This document shows positions 1 through 13,700 of a stretch of DNA of 64,000 nucleotides, piece after piece. The notes beneath the pieces were generated by a model. The model searched no databases. It saw nothing but the letters and a program-made list of their open reading frames with translations, and was not told the DNA's origin. The position numbers were made by a program, and so were the translations under genes. Within the stretch, counting starts at the first letter, position 1; every line of letters begins with the position of its first letter. Origin of the DNA: Patiria miniata. Its lineage: Eukaryota > Echinodermata > Asteroidea > Valvatida > Asterinidae. The stretch is from the NCBI RefSeq assembly GCF_015706575.1, contig NW_024037059.1, forward strand, positions 38,043,058 to 38,107,057, written 5' to 3'.

Positions 1-3000
1 TCCGATTCCGAGATGCTGGAAGCTTCTAACCCAATTTGCTCCTCCAAAACCAAGTTTGTATTAGCGCATTTCCCGCCCGTCCGGCGTTCGTTTGTGCTCC
101 TCAATTGACTCAATCAGACATGCAATTTAGACTTGACTCCTCCTTCACGGTCAGCGACCCCTTCTACTAACTCAGGAAAAGACGTGATGTATTCAGACAC
201 GATGACTGATGTCATTTCAGAACAGGACAGAAAAAAAATCGAGGTAACATAGAGGGGTGTGACATCTATAATCACAACATCGGCCAAACACCACCTTCTG
301 GGATTGGATAACTTGTACGGGGGCGGTTTTTTTTTGGGGGGGGACATCAATTTGGGGGATGTGATTCCCAAGAAAGCAGAAACCTCGGTAGATTTTTGAG
401 GGGTCTACGGTTACGAAGTTTTTGTTAGGAGGGCCGGTCGATCGATCGTTGAACTCGGGCCGTTGAACACCTTTGGTCCTGAAACCGATCGGGGTAAATT
501 GTGGAGCAACAGCGCGGGGGGCGCGGGGGTGATGTTACCCGGTCACTTTTTGAGGACTAGGCGGCTTGGCAGATTCAATTAGTTAAACCGGGGCACAGTG
601 AACAGAAGAAAGAACGCTCTACTCCCACGTTTCATCACACCACAGCATATCTCCATCTTCCCCCGGAATTAAGATGCATTGCATATTGTGCTCTTTAAAA
701 ATGGCTAGTTTTCTCTGCAAAAAAATTAAGCAGGAATACCTTGATCAGTATTCGTTACCAAGCATAACTGTTAAGCAAAGTTTGACCAGGAGAGTCACGT
801 GACTGATGAGATCATCGCCACTGCACAGACCGAGGTCCTTGACCGCGAGTGGGATCTGTCAAGCCCCGGACTCAAGCCCTCGGTCCCAAGCGGTGCCTCA
901 CCTGTTGGTCCGTCAGCCAGACTGTGCAATACACCTGTCCCGGTATTGTTTCAGACCGTGTCTCTATTTAGAGGCCCATTTTTTTTATTTTAAAACTTGG
1001 CAGCTTTTCCCCTCTAGGCTGGATATGGATAATTGCATCGATGGATTGCGGCTTCCCGTGGCTCGACTAACACCGACATAATATCAGGGAAGGGAATAGC
1101 TAAGGTTTAAGTATACAGACCCTGCATGTTTACATTGGTGTCCGATCCCAAACAATTTATGTATAGGATTCCATCCTTCCAGTTCAACTCTATTTTATTT
1201 CTTATTCGCTTACTTAAAGCACAAGTCTAGCTTTTGCCAACAAGTAATTTAGCTCTCTTTAAAAAAAAAAAGATAATAAAGGGGGTACGTATTGCAACTA
1301 CGTAGATGTTACAGACAGCAATACCAGAAATTCCACAACTGGATCCTGTCATCATATTCAGAGATGTCCAAGTCGATATTGAAGTGATTGCATCTCTGAC
1401 GCGATTGAGTTTAACAGCTACTGCAAAAAGAGAATGGCAGCTTAGATTTAAAGTTAAAAAAAGAACTTGGAATGTCCGTCTCACGACTTGGTAAATCGAG
1501 CATTGCCAGGTCTCGAGCACACACACTGTATCACTTGTTCCCCAGCACTCCTCCGAACCAATTACCGAGCAGCGGGGAGCCGCCCTGCCCGAGATTTGAT
1601 CAGAACTCCCCGGTCAAAGGAGGGCGAGTCACGCCGCTGTCGATTGACGGTGATGGTAATCGGACAGGGCGAGCAGTATCGCGATCGGACGCGGTGGGGA
1701 CCCCATACCGGCCAGGAATTCGGAGCTCGCGAGGGGGCCCGGGGATCGGAGCGAGGGGCCGGGCGGTTGGGCCGTCCCGTTCCGATCATTGGCGTACGTT
1801 GTGTTCCACATCTGTGTAAATATCGTGCACCCGGTGAGCCTGGTAACTAATAGGGGTCGTTAACATGGCTAATACGGAGATGAAGATGAGGCCAGTGGCC
1901 GTTAAAACAGCTTATACCGTGTCATTCATGCTGGAAAAAAAAGCTCCATGATGCGACAACATTGACAAGGTTTAACCAAATGTATTGCAGTTGGACTTTT
2001 ACTTGTACTCTATCTAAATAAGATAAAATCAAACCCCAAAATGTATCATCTGCAAGTATCCGTCTCTTCCCGTTACCGTATGAAATTTTTGTCACGAGAA
2101 AGTTACGTTCTTGGAATTTTTTCATTTTTTCTTCTCCTCAGATCTGAGACATTACTTTGTTTTGGCTTGTATATTTTGTCAATCAGACAAACGAGGGCGC
2201 TATATATGCAAAAACCTAAATGTTGGTGTGTCTAACAGGCGCAAGCAGCCATTTTTGTTTGAATGGCGGCTTATAGTTTCTGTTGCTTTTGGTTGGTAAT
2301 TGATTTTGACGTTTTCTGATCACTGTAAGGAAAATTTAGCTTTTGCTAGTTAAAACTAATGGTCTCGGTCCAAGTTCTCCAGTCAAGAAGGCTTATAAGT
2401 CTGAAGTTTGAAACAAAAAAGACTTGTCGCAGTAAAGGTGAAGTTACGAATTACACATTTCGATTTCCAAGTGCCCTGGTTCATGCTAAACCTCATCTAA
2501 ATTAGCGCTGACGGCTGCCGTATGGTCTCTACATCACCCCCTGCCACTTACGCAGTCCTTGTTACAGTCGAGTTACCACTTTTTACACCAGTCACACCAT
2601 ACCATAACTCTTTTTTTTTTTTTAACCGGCACCAAGCCGTAATCCTACAGCACTCAAGTCACTTTGAATTACTGGCGGTGGTGAATCAAGTCTGGTGCCG
2701 GACTTACTGGCGTTAGGGGCTGGACTTTGGGGCCTGCCCTCCCCCTCCCCCCCCCCCCCCCCCTTCACCACCACTTTCATTTCATAAGTAATTGGCAGGT
2801 AATTTTTTTGTAGTGGATGGTATTCAAGTTTGAAGCTGAGTATGTACATTTGTACTTGTCAGAAGTTTGAAATGCTTCTGTTACCTGGTTGCTCGTTGTC
2901 TACTCTTTGTCTAATGTCTTCAAATTTGATACAAATTTTTCAAAAAGTTGGTAATTTTTTACCTAAATTAACCAACATCTAGAATAGTTTCATACCCAGT

Positions 3001-4587
3001 GTAGTGCAGAATAAGATTGCCATTTTGTTCATCAACTATTCCCCTACAGTGCAAAGAGAAACACAGCCGTCATCCGAATGGGTCTGTTATTGAACTTGGC
3101 CAAGTTTCAAATTGATGAAAGCTGACATTATTGCAAAAGAGAAAAAATACATCAACTGTGTGGTCATCACCCATGTTTCTGTCTGACTATCGGTCTGTCA
3201 GACAGTTTACTGACAATTATCGTATTTCATTGCTTTCATAACTTGGAATCTTGCTTAACCCACAGCACGCAGGCCTATGTCAGTCCAGACCAAAATCAGA
3301 GGGGCAGTATAGTGTTATAATCCCATCTCTAATCCCAGTCGGCTTCGTTCCCCAACCTGCTCCGAATTGAACTGTTTCTTTCTGTCCCCCCCCCCCCCCC
3401 CCTTTTCGTGGTCTGATCATCAGAAAATAAATCACAGAGACTTGTAATTAAACGGAATTAGCAATCCAATCCTCACTGGGTATCTGTATCCGCAGTGGCG
3501 TATCTTGATCCCGTGCATTAACTAGTAATACGTGCCCTCTGGCTTAGGTGTATAACCAAGAAAGACAGAAAAATACCACCCCAAGGTGTGTGAGAGAGAC
3601 GAAAGAGTGAAGAAGAAACAGAAAAAAAAGGAATGATTGATAAGTTTACTGATATCCTGTTAATCGTCAGGCTTCACCTTGCTGGGTGTACTCTAGACCG
3701 TTGGCCGAGAGGCGAGCCTGAGCCAGGCGATACATCACTGGTTGTCAATCCGATCGGGATGCTTCCGGCACCCGCCGTCTGTCCGCGCTGCCAACCACCT
3801 GCTTGCTTGTGACTGATGAATCTCTCGTCTTATGTTTTCCCTCTCCTCCTCCTCCTCCGCTCTCTGCCTCCCAGAAGACCTAAACCAACTCATCATCGGG
3901 CCAGGGCTTCGCCCGCATCATCATGATCGAATTTTCCGAGGATGATGACTGGATAACCCGAAACACCTGCCCGGATCGTCTCTCCCTCTTTCCCCCATCC
4001 CTCATCCCGGCTCGTCTTCCGCGGCTTCTCCTGTTCTGCACCTCCTTCCCGTTTATCCGAGCATCACTCCCTCACGACTTAACTACTCATTTTACCTGCC
4101 TCCTGCTGTACTACTCCTCCTTAGAACACAGTGCGCCTCACGCTTGGAAAACCTAATCTGTGTTATTCCATCAACAGCTCCACCGGTTTTTCTTTTTGTC
4201 TTGAGTTAAGTCCACGCAAGTCCACCCAAGATAATCACAATTCGATCGCAAAGTCAAGTCATGAGCAATGAGCCTCTGTACTGATGACGTCACACTTTGT
4301 TTACGTGTGTGCTTTCCTATGGTGCTCAGTGGACCGTGGGCCCCCACTGGCTCCATAGGAAGGTGTACATGTAAACAAAGTGTGACGTCATCAGTAGAGA
4401 GGCTTATTCAAGCTGAACAACCGCAACAACGGAAGTTCTATTCTCATGGTTCATCCTTTGTTACTTTTGACCCTATTATCTTTTGAATTTGGAACCTTGC
4501 ATTTTTTCCTCCTTTGTCAGTACATTATTTGCTTGGATGTCTTGATTTAATAGTATGTTTCCTTTTCTGTTCTTTTTTTTTCACCAG
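1..4587. other. Non-coding stretch upstream of first TFAP2 exon seen (probably intron)
   Basis: No exon was recognised. The preceding AP-2 exon would encode the start of the DNA-binding region and was not found in any frame, so this is most likely the 3' part of a TFAP2 intron. Visible content: a GC-rich patch at about 1560-1790, poly-C tracts near 2745-2763 and 3387-3402, a transposon-like CAGTGGCGTATC end at about 3494, and a foldback element at 4271-4404. Reading frames here are short and low in complexity. Confidence 0.6.
4271..4404. repeat. Foldback MITE-like inverted repeat with paired CRE motifs
   Basis: The left arm (about 4271-4322, starting AGCCTCTGTACTGATGACG) is matched by an inverted right arm (about 4352-4404) with only a few mismatches, leaving a loop of about 30 nt. 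Each arm carries the palindromic cAMP-response core TGACGTCA. The element ends about 180 bp before a TFAP2 exon. No clear target duplication is visible, so the transposon superfamily is unknown. Confidence 0.7.
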
Positions 4588-4706
4588 GGCAAAATCTAAG
4601 AACGGAGGCAGATATCTGAGAGAAAGACTAGAAAAAATCGGCTTGAATCTGCCCGCTGGAAGGAGAAAAGCCGCTAACGTTACATTGTTTACGTCATTAG
4701 TTGAAG
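4588..4706 (+). CDS. TFAP2: TFAP2 exon encoding first part of the DNA-binding/dimerisation domain
   Basis: 119 bp. The acceptor is a T-rich tract ending CACCAG at 4587 and the donor is GAAG/GTAAGC at 4707. One base completes an Arg codon from the upstream exon, and one base is left to begin the Gly codon of the next. It encodes 39 residues including [13 protein letters not shown], the most conserved AP-2 motif. Confidence 0.95.
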
Positions 4707-7700
4707 GTAAGCCAATTATTTCCGTAAATGAAATGAAATTGTGTACATTAGTATTTAATTTACTGTACTTGTTAACTTGAAAATGTCTGGTTAAAAAAAT
4801 CAGACTAGGTTCTTCTGGAATTCTAGTATTTTGACCGAAAGAACAAACGATACAAGAAATGACGTCTCGCCAACTTCGGACGCCCTCCAGAGGCGAGGAC
4901 ACACCAAGATTGTTTGCCTGTTCAAAAATCAAAAACAAAATGTAGGTTGAAAGTCGAACTCCTATATTCCAATTCAAAATGCAATTAATTTTGACGTGTG
5001 GCCGCGGCAAGTATCCACCGGCCAGCCGCCATTATATTATACGCACACGTGCCAAGATGATTGGGTAGATAAAACCACTGATTTCACTTCAACCACGCAT
5101 AACAAAGCCGCACTGCCGTGATTCTCCTATTCCTCGCTCATTCACCAACATTATGGCAAGGTACACAAATTGTTTTAGCCGCCTGTTGACGAGTGACCTT
5201 GACGATGCGCCTAAGCGCCCATTTTATGATTGACCGTGGAGAGCATATACTGATGATGGTGATGATGCGACGGTTTTAATGGACGGTCTACTCTCGGGTT
5301 CGCCTCAGACTCTAATTGTCTAATTCCGACCTTGACTCTTGCTGTATGATCGGTTAACGCAGCGAGCCACGCGGCTCTTATACCCGAGACTGGGCTGTAA
5401 ACTGCCCATCGATTTAAGCTTCCTGCAAGCTCGTTCAGATACATCGCTCGGTCTATCAGCGTACCCTCGCCTGCCTACCTTTTAAAATAAAATTTAAAAA
5501 AAAACCGGCGTCCGCCCCACCGATCCATTTTGAAGCCGGAAACGCGACGGTCGTGTGGTCACGCATGGTCGTCTGAAATGCACCTGAGTAAAAGTGCAAA
5601 AGTGGCAAGAAGGCAGCATGCGCATAAACCTGGCAAGATTTATTAAAAAAAAATTATGTTTGCACTTAAATTTACCATAATGAAAAACGTGGCGTACAGC
5701 AGACATCTATGAATATCTGAAAATTCCCGGCACAAAGCAAAATACTTCAGCAGTGATGATACGCATTGGCGGTGGGGAGGGGGGAGGGGTGGGTAATGCA
5801 TAATTGGAAAGAAAAAAGTAATTTCATGACCGTATCAATGATATTTCACAGCATACACTTTACCAAATGTATAATACTGACAGCCCACGCCAGCATCTAA
5901 TTGAAATGTGTATTTCCATAAGGTTTTCCAAATCAATTTGCATAATTATTAACACAGAAGTTGTCAAATACAAAAAAAACACGGGTAATTTGGTTAAATG
6001 TGGGTGTTCGTTTCAAAATCAATAATGGTTATAATGTCCACCTTAAGCGGCGCAAGGCCGAATTGCAGTTGGATTAACAAAAGCGTCAAAATATTAAAAG
6101 ACAATATGAAAAGAAATAAACAGATGCTGACTATATTATTAAGGGAACACACGTTTCATATTTCATATCCTGTTACACGTCACAAAGAGATCAAACTTTC
6201 GGGGGGGGGTTCCAACCAAAAAAACATGCAAGTGTCATTCTCCACGTATTTAACTGCACAGCAGTTGTGATAAGTGCTAGGTGGCAATTTTTTGTTATTA
6301 TTCGAACCAATGGGTGTCATATTGCATTCAGTGAAGTTTTCAATCAAAATGCTTTTGAAACTGTCAGGACTCTGGGATGCACGTTTTTCGATTCATGATA
6401 TTTTTTTATTTAATGATCATCCTTTGCCTTTTGATCCCTGCGTCTGATTTAGCAATATTATTTTGTCATCACCCTGCAGCCAGTATAGTCTTCAATTATA
6501 AGCACTTCCCATATCATCCCCCTACTCCATCCTTTCTGGGGGCTTTCACATTTACCCCCATCCTTTCTGGGGGCTACTGCGCGCTCCGCCGTCCATCACA
6601 TACCCAGCCTGCGGACTTGGAAGTCAGCGCGTGCAGCCAAGCGTAGCCGCTTTGGGCTACAAAGCGCCCATCACATGTCATGTCCCGCAAGTTCTTGTAT
6701 GTTACTCCTTTTTTTTCGTACAATGTTATCTGTCTGGGACTTCTCCCGTGGGCGAAGCACCGCTCGCGGGAAGTGTGGCATCCTCCGTGACGAAGTTGGC
6801 AGTTGGAGCAGACGATATCTGTCATACCGTTAGCCAACAGGATATGACGGGGCCCCACGATAAGGAACGGTTTAGCGATCGGATCCTGACACAAATTCGA
6901 GTCTGGCTTGGGTTTTTTGGCCGGCCATGAGGGCGCCTTCTCAACTTTCTGGTTTACCTAGCCTATCGTTAAATAGGAGTTTGATGCTGTCACGATTCTA
7001 ATAACAATTCTATCGTCAAAGTCGCCCAGCCGCTCGTTTGAAACCCTTTTTAGCTTGTCATTAACGCCGTCCCTGCGGCGCCCCAGCAGTACGCTAACAC
7101 TTGTTCTGTCACTGAGAAAGAGGTTGAAATTAAGTTGGGCTTGTTATGGATATGACAAGCCCAAGTTGGGATTTGTTATGGATGAACACAAGATGGCCAC
7201 TCGTTGCGTCACGTGACTCACGTGCTCCATTACTGAGAAAGAGGTTGAAATTAAGTTGACCCTGGGATCGAGTTGGGCTTGGTATGGGTGAACACAAGAT
7301 GGCCACTCGTTGCGTCACGTGACCAAACAAAGATGGCCGACTTGGAGCGAGTCTATTTCAAGTGTTAACATTGTTATAGGTATATACTTTCCCTGATGCT
7401 GTCGGGGAATAAGGCAAAATTATTTCCTTGTGAACAAGAATCGACTAGTTATACGACAGCAGGTAGCAGCCCACGACATCCCAAGCTTTCACTTAGGCTA
7501 CACCAAGCATTCTTACTTTTAACAGCCTAGGCAGATTAATGATAGTTTGATGGCGTATATACTGATTGGAAAGCTTGTGATAAATTACCCACAGTTCGTT
7601 GGTTGCCCCTTTTATAGAATTCGTTTTAGAGGCGCCATCATGTCACAAAAGCAAGATTTCACTTGCATTATAGACAATTAACGTATCAATAACAGAGACA

Positions 7701-10700
7701 AATTAACGCTGCGTGTAATCCATGTTGACTTTGCTTGCATTGTCTAAACAAAAGACAAATTAGTGAAGATAAAAGTAAGAGGCCTCGATGTGTAAAATTA
7801 ACCAAATGCCAATGAACTGGAACCATTGTTCTTTGCACCTGTCAGGGACCCGACCAATTTTTTACTCTGAAAATCTCGAGAAAGAATTCCCCCAATTAAA
7901 TTGACATTAGCATACGAATGCCTCCATTTTCTGCCTCCTGTTGACTCCCACGGTATCCCCGTTGTCTAGGCGCTTTCGCCGGGGAATAAATTAATATCAA
8001 TCTGTCCGGGTTCCCGGATACATAATTCTTGCGATCAATTGCTGATCGATATTGGCGATGGGACCATAATTGCTCCGACACTTGACTACAAAAGAGCCGG
8101 AATTACAAGTCAAACATATATGAAAGGCACCGCCCCGGATCCCAGCAAAAATATTGTGGCATTGTTTCGCAAGTGGATGGAGTGAGAAAAAAAAATGTAA
8201 AACAGAAATTGACTTTTTGTGTACTTGGTGGATAAATTAGGATCAGGAGGATTCGGTTTTCGTCGCTATCGCAACAGATGTGTCTTGAGACCACGCCCCA
8301 ACTTACCAAATGTCAAAGGTCATCGTCTTTTGTCATTACCCAAAGTTTTTATTAAAATTAGCCTCGAAGAAGACAACTTGTTCTCCCAACCATCCCTGAA
8401 ATTGTTCATGAAAAATAAGCTCTGTAGCCTAAAACCCATGGGTCAACATTTGCAAGATAAACTTGGTCAGTCTTAAACCACGCCCATGATAACGATCGTG
8501 CTACTTCAAGGACCGGAAGGTCTCCGTGATTTTGTAATGGTCCGTACGTCCACTGAAGCTGATCTCTTCTAAATTTCCCACTTGAAGATGTTGGCCGCGA
8601 AAGCTTGTTTCAAAAAAAAAACAAAGAAAAAAATCCTCCTGCTATAACTCTCCAGCTGACAAAAGACGGTGTGATGCGCGGTGATGCAGCGTCTTCCTTG
8701 TCTTATTTTTTTTCTCCCTATTTTCGGCCGGACCTGACTGGATAGTATTTCCTCCTCCTTGACTCGGATGTCCCGGCAAATCCTCGCTTCGTCATGCTCT
8801 CTCCAGCCCCGGCGTTTGTGTAAGACGACCAGTGCGGAAGTGACAGGATTTCAGCCGGGGACTCGCGCGGCCGTGTGTACCGCCCGGCCGGCCGGCTGGC
8901 CGGTCGGTCAGCGGCGGTTGGAGGAAACCACGGTGCCTCGAAGTATCGGAGGAAGGACCCGGGTCCCAGGCCTCCGATTCCAATCAATACTCTCTTCCCT
9001 GACCTCTTAGCGTTTGGAGATGTGGTCTCCTCGTTTTTTGGCTGTTGAAGGAGCCCGGCTCGCAGGGGATAACTCGATGAGATGACATCGAGGGCATTCA
9101 ACCGGACTGGCGAAGAAAGAAGATAGGGTCGTCACATGGGCAGGTGGTACGACGATGGGCTTTTTACAGGCCCATCTTGAGTAGCTGAAGGAGACACCAA
9201 ACGATAACATATCAAGGGTTGTTACCGATTGAAAACAAACCTCGTTGAAATCTCTGCAACAACACAATGATATTGAGTGCTGTGAATATACCCCATCCAG
9301 AAAGCTTGGTATTCAATATACGTTGGTCAGCCTCAGTCCTCACAGTAAATTACTGCAATTTATCAGTGCATTCGGGACAATAGCAAATTGGGACAATATC
9401 TACATACAACTGGATAGTCCACTGGAACAGGGATTGCAAGTTGTAAATACTGTCCCTCTAAAACTTGCCATGTTCAATTTTATATCATCTTAGACATCAT
9501 TTAAAAATTTGAGCCCGATCTCGCTCAAAGCAAAAGCCTGAATAATGTCCTTATTTCATTTATAAAACAAAATTATCATGCTTCAATATACAGGTGCCAC
9601 CTCACTTGAGATAAACTTCAGAGAAAAAAATGAAGATTTCTGGATGGCAGATTGTTTTAATTGTTGCCATGGAACGCATGAGTTCCCGTACTGACTAAGA
9701 AAAAAAAAGAAATCACAGTCACATAACGGCCTGAGGGCACGTTGATGTTCCGGGACTTCCAACCTTGCTAACTCATTATTTTCATCCGGTAGGAAGGCCA
9801 TTTCTCGTCATTGATTTTGCCTTGTATAATGTAGTCTCTCTCGGGCACATTGCACCCCAGCAGGTAGCACGCTCCTCCCCGCCCGTCACCACACGGCGCA
9901 AATTTTGACATCACCCCGCTCGCTCTTCCCATGTGTAAAAGTGCATGCACATCGCGCTTGGTATAGGCGTTTGACTCGCAAAACGCTTCGATTAACTGTC
10001 ATCGGCAGCAGTTTTGATAAAATATGATTAGGGTTATTTCCAGCTCATTGGTTCCTTGGCAGCTCTCCTAGAAGGGTTTTTTTTTGTGGTATATTATTAT
10101 TTTGTTTTCCCGTCAGATGGGCACATTTCCTACCCGTGTATAGATGACAATGCCCGTGTTTTTCTCCCGTGTGTAGTGTTTTCACAGCGTGCCTTTGTTC
10201 GTCGTGTCGGTGTCAGCGCAGCCTTCCTTTGTTCCGTGCCGACCGTTCTCGCACTTGTTTTCCTTTTTGCTGGCAATTTTTTTTTATGTCTCATCTTCTT
10301 TGGTTGTAAATAACCCGCGGCAAATCTGTTTTGTTTTTGTTTCTGTTTGAACTTGTCTCCTTTTGCTACGAGCTCAAACAGAGCTGTCGGAATTTCAACT
10401 CGTATCTTTCATCATTCGAATCGCGAAATCATTCATTTGATTCGTCGAACTCTTGCTTGAACAAAATGGCATCTTTACGAAACAATGAATGAACATTATT
10501 ACGACCGATTAGGCGAGAGGACTGTACTTTGTATACGGCTGTTGGCCTCGCTCATTTGGTGTAAAAAATGTCACATTTTGTGTACGGAGACATGATAGGG
10601 TTCGTCTTCGGCATGTGGTACGTTGGAAAAATGCACACGTACAAAATGATTACGTGCGACCTTTTGAAAAGAAAATGGCGCTCCACTGGTGAATTCTCAA

Positions 10701-13700
10701 ATGTGGTACCCTGCGGCGGATTTACGCACCTCACTCAACCAGAAATCTCGCTACAAGACGTCAAGGTTTCAGACTACAATAGATTGCTCATGGAAGAAAT
10801 CATGCGTAGAATTCAATAGTCAGAACCACAATGGGCTTGGTCAAAAAGTAACCCACTTTCCAGAAAGGTTCAACGTTTCTGATTCGTGCCCGTCATCGAG
10901 TTTTCAGGAAACTTAAGTTTTTATTCCAAAAAAAGAGATCCGGTTACCAAGCTCAGGGGGAAAAAGTATCCATTTATATCGGTGTATCAATATAACAAGT
11001 CCTTTGTGGCCTTCAGAAAAATCACGAAGGTGCAAATTAAAAGAAATAAAAGGTGAGAAAAAAAATCAGTTGTGATGGGATTGTAAGCCCAGCGCGCAAA
11101 CAATGCAACAGCATGAATGCCTTTAGTAGTAGTAAAGCTGCAGTTCGGTTTGGAGCTCACGCCCGGCGAATATTGAACCGAAAACGGCGTTGAGTGACCT
11201 GCCTTCCCCCTTAAATAAAAAAAGATCCACAACCCCCATCGATTTCATCTCCCCGTCCCCAGCCCCCTGTCCCTCCTTACCCTACTCAATATTCTACCGG
11301 GGATCTTTCAGTGGCTGAACTCAAGCAATGGGTAATTCTCGGCCAGCGAGCGCGGCGCGGCCCAGCATTTGCCCACTGACCCGTGCGCGCACTTCCCCCT
11401 TGTACATTTTTATCAAAGCTATCTCGCAGCGATCGGTGGCGAGTTCAGTAACACGTGAGTGCTTTCAGGCGCGGCCCACGTGCAATAATAAACGGTGGCC
11501 TTTTTTAATTCCGCCCGTTCTACCTGTTTAGCATTCTGAAAAATTCCGCCTGCGATGCTTTTGCCGGTCGATTGTGCACCGTAAATAAACAACAAGATAC
11601 CGACTGAGGAGACACGTGTTCTCTAATGAGCGCTGACCCCAGCACCTATGAATTGGCAATCACAACATACAACTCCACATTTTTTTTCCAGAAAGAGAAT
11701 GATTATTTCACAACTATTTCCTCAAAGATTATCACTTGGTTGGTCGGGGTGCATTTTTCATGTCTCTGTGAAATAGAAAATCCAAGTTGGGAACATTTTG
11801 GTTGTATCCGGGATTTTGAAATAGAATTCGGAGGATGAAGGCACTGTTAAAGCGGGAATATTCCATCTATACCGTGCTTACAAAACCTTCAATTATGTTT
11901 TAGGTTTTTCCTCACACTGCCCCATCCATTATCGTGAAGCATCAATATTAAATTTATTATCAACTCCAAAAAAAGAGTCTATCGCCATTTCGAACGTACG
12001 TACTGCGGAGACGATTTTAGCACCTTTTTGCGTTATGTGAAACCATGCTTTTTAAGTCAACTCAAGTTGCGCACACGCTCATAATTTTTGTGTGTGAACT
12101 TCTTTACTATCACCTTTGTCAAATCTATGGAACCGAAACCAGCATTCTTGGCTGCAATTGACCTGTTTCTATTTCAGTGTATTTCAATGCAGAATAGTCT
12201 CAGTCAGATCAATCGAAAGAATTGTTAGGCAATTTTTCTGCGATCAAATCCTCCGAGAGGTTATTGGCATACGTTCTATACGTTTCGAACAATGATTTGG
12301 GCTTTCGAAACAAACTACACCCAGCATTTTTTAGTAAGCATGCTTTGAAAAGTTTGAATTCACGTAAAACCTTTTTGAGTTTTTACATAATCCCCGAAAA
12401 ATAAAGGCATAGTATTACGGATCCAGTTTAACAAACATGATGATTTTTTTGTCAAAGTCCCCGCTTTGCTTTTTGTCATTGTGTTGCTGTGTTATGTGTT
12501 TTACGTGTCATTAATGTGGTTAGTTTCGACAATTTGTCTCGCTATGAAGGAAAAGAGGAAGTAGAAATAGCGGGAGATATATATTTTTAAATATTACCTT
12601 CTCCAAACAATGTGTTCTTTTTACACCAAGATATTTACGACTGCGAATCATTGTAAAGCTATCGCTCCGTTTGAATCGACAAGACGTGTTTACGCTGGAA
12701 GTGATGAAACTGAAATTAAAACGACAATGTTGCAGTCGTTTCGGGTTTTGATTCAAATAGTAATGTCGTTGTCCTGCAAATCAACAATGATGAAATGAAT
12801 TATGTGGCCTGTTTTCCTTTGTCTTTTCCACGGTAACAATTATAAAACTCAAGACTTTTATATTAAAGACATAATTGCACTGAAAAAAACTTACAGCAAT
12901 GAAGTTTATTTTGCAGCATTAAACCAACAGTTACTTAATACGTGTGATATCAGTCCGCGCTGTGACCAGGTTGAAATATCTTCCCAGCATGCCCTCGACC
13001 GGAGATTGCCGATTGCGACTTGCATATCAATACTGTGCAGTGAAATTTCAAACTATATGAAAATATCTGGTAGAGAGATTTGAATTTTAATTGAATGTTT
13101 GACCGTGAAAGTTGTTAACATTCCGGATTGAACGCCATATTTTTTTCTACCGATAGTAGCTTATCAATTTCAGACGAAATTTAGCGTTGCTTGTAATTGT
13201 CGATATGACACGGCTCTTTGCAACCTGTCACGGTGGTGTGAAATTTGGCGTTTGATAAATTTTCCAGTGAGCAGTTCGATTATTGTTAGTCATTGAAAAA
13301 AAGGGTCTGGGGATTTATTTACTCCGCCTAAAGTTTACGAGTAAATTGAGGAATGGGGACCATGAAAGGTGTGAAATTTACCACAATTTTTGATTGGATT
13401 CTTCTTTATTGAATGAGGTTTAGAGTTGATATCTTGGTGAAAAATACACTACCCGGCTGTTTCGCTGGGTACATCTGCTTGTCAAGGAACCCCCCCCCCC
13501 CAACTCGGAAGAAAGAAAAGAAAAATCACTGTTTTCATCATATACTAGCCTCCATTATACCATTGTTACCAGGAATCATGCGGCGCTTTAATTGCGTTCG
13601 TTTTGAGCCCCTCGCCCTATTCAACCGCCATGGAGAGCTATGTCCAATTACCGGACACAATGGCCTACCGGCAAGAGTCATCCGCCTCCATGTTTTGTCC

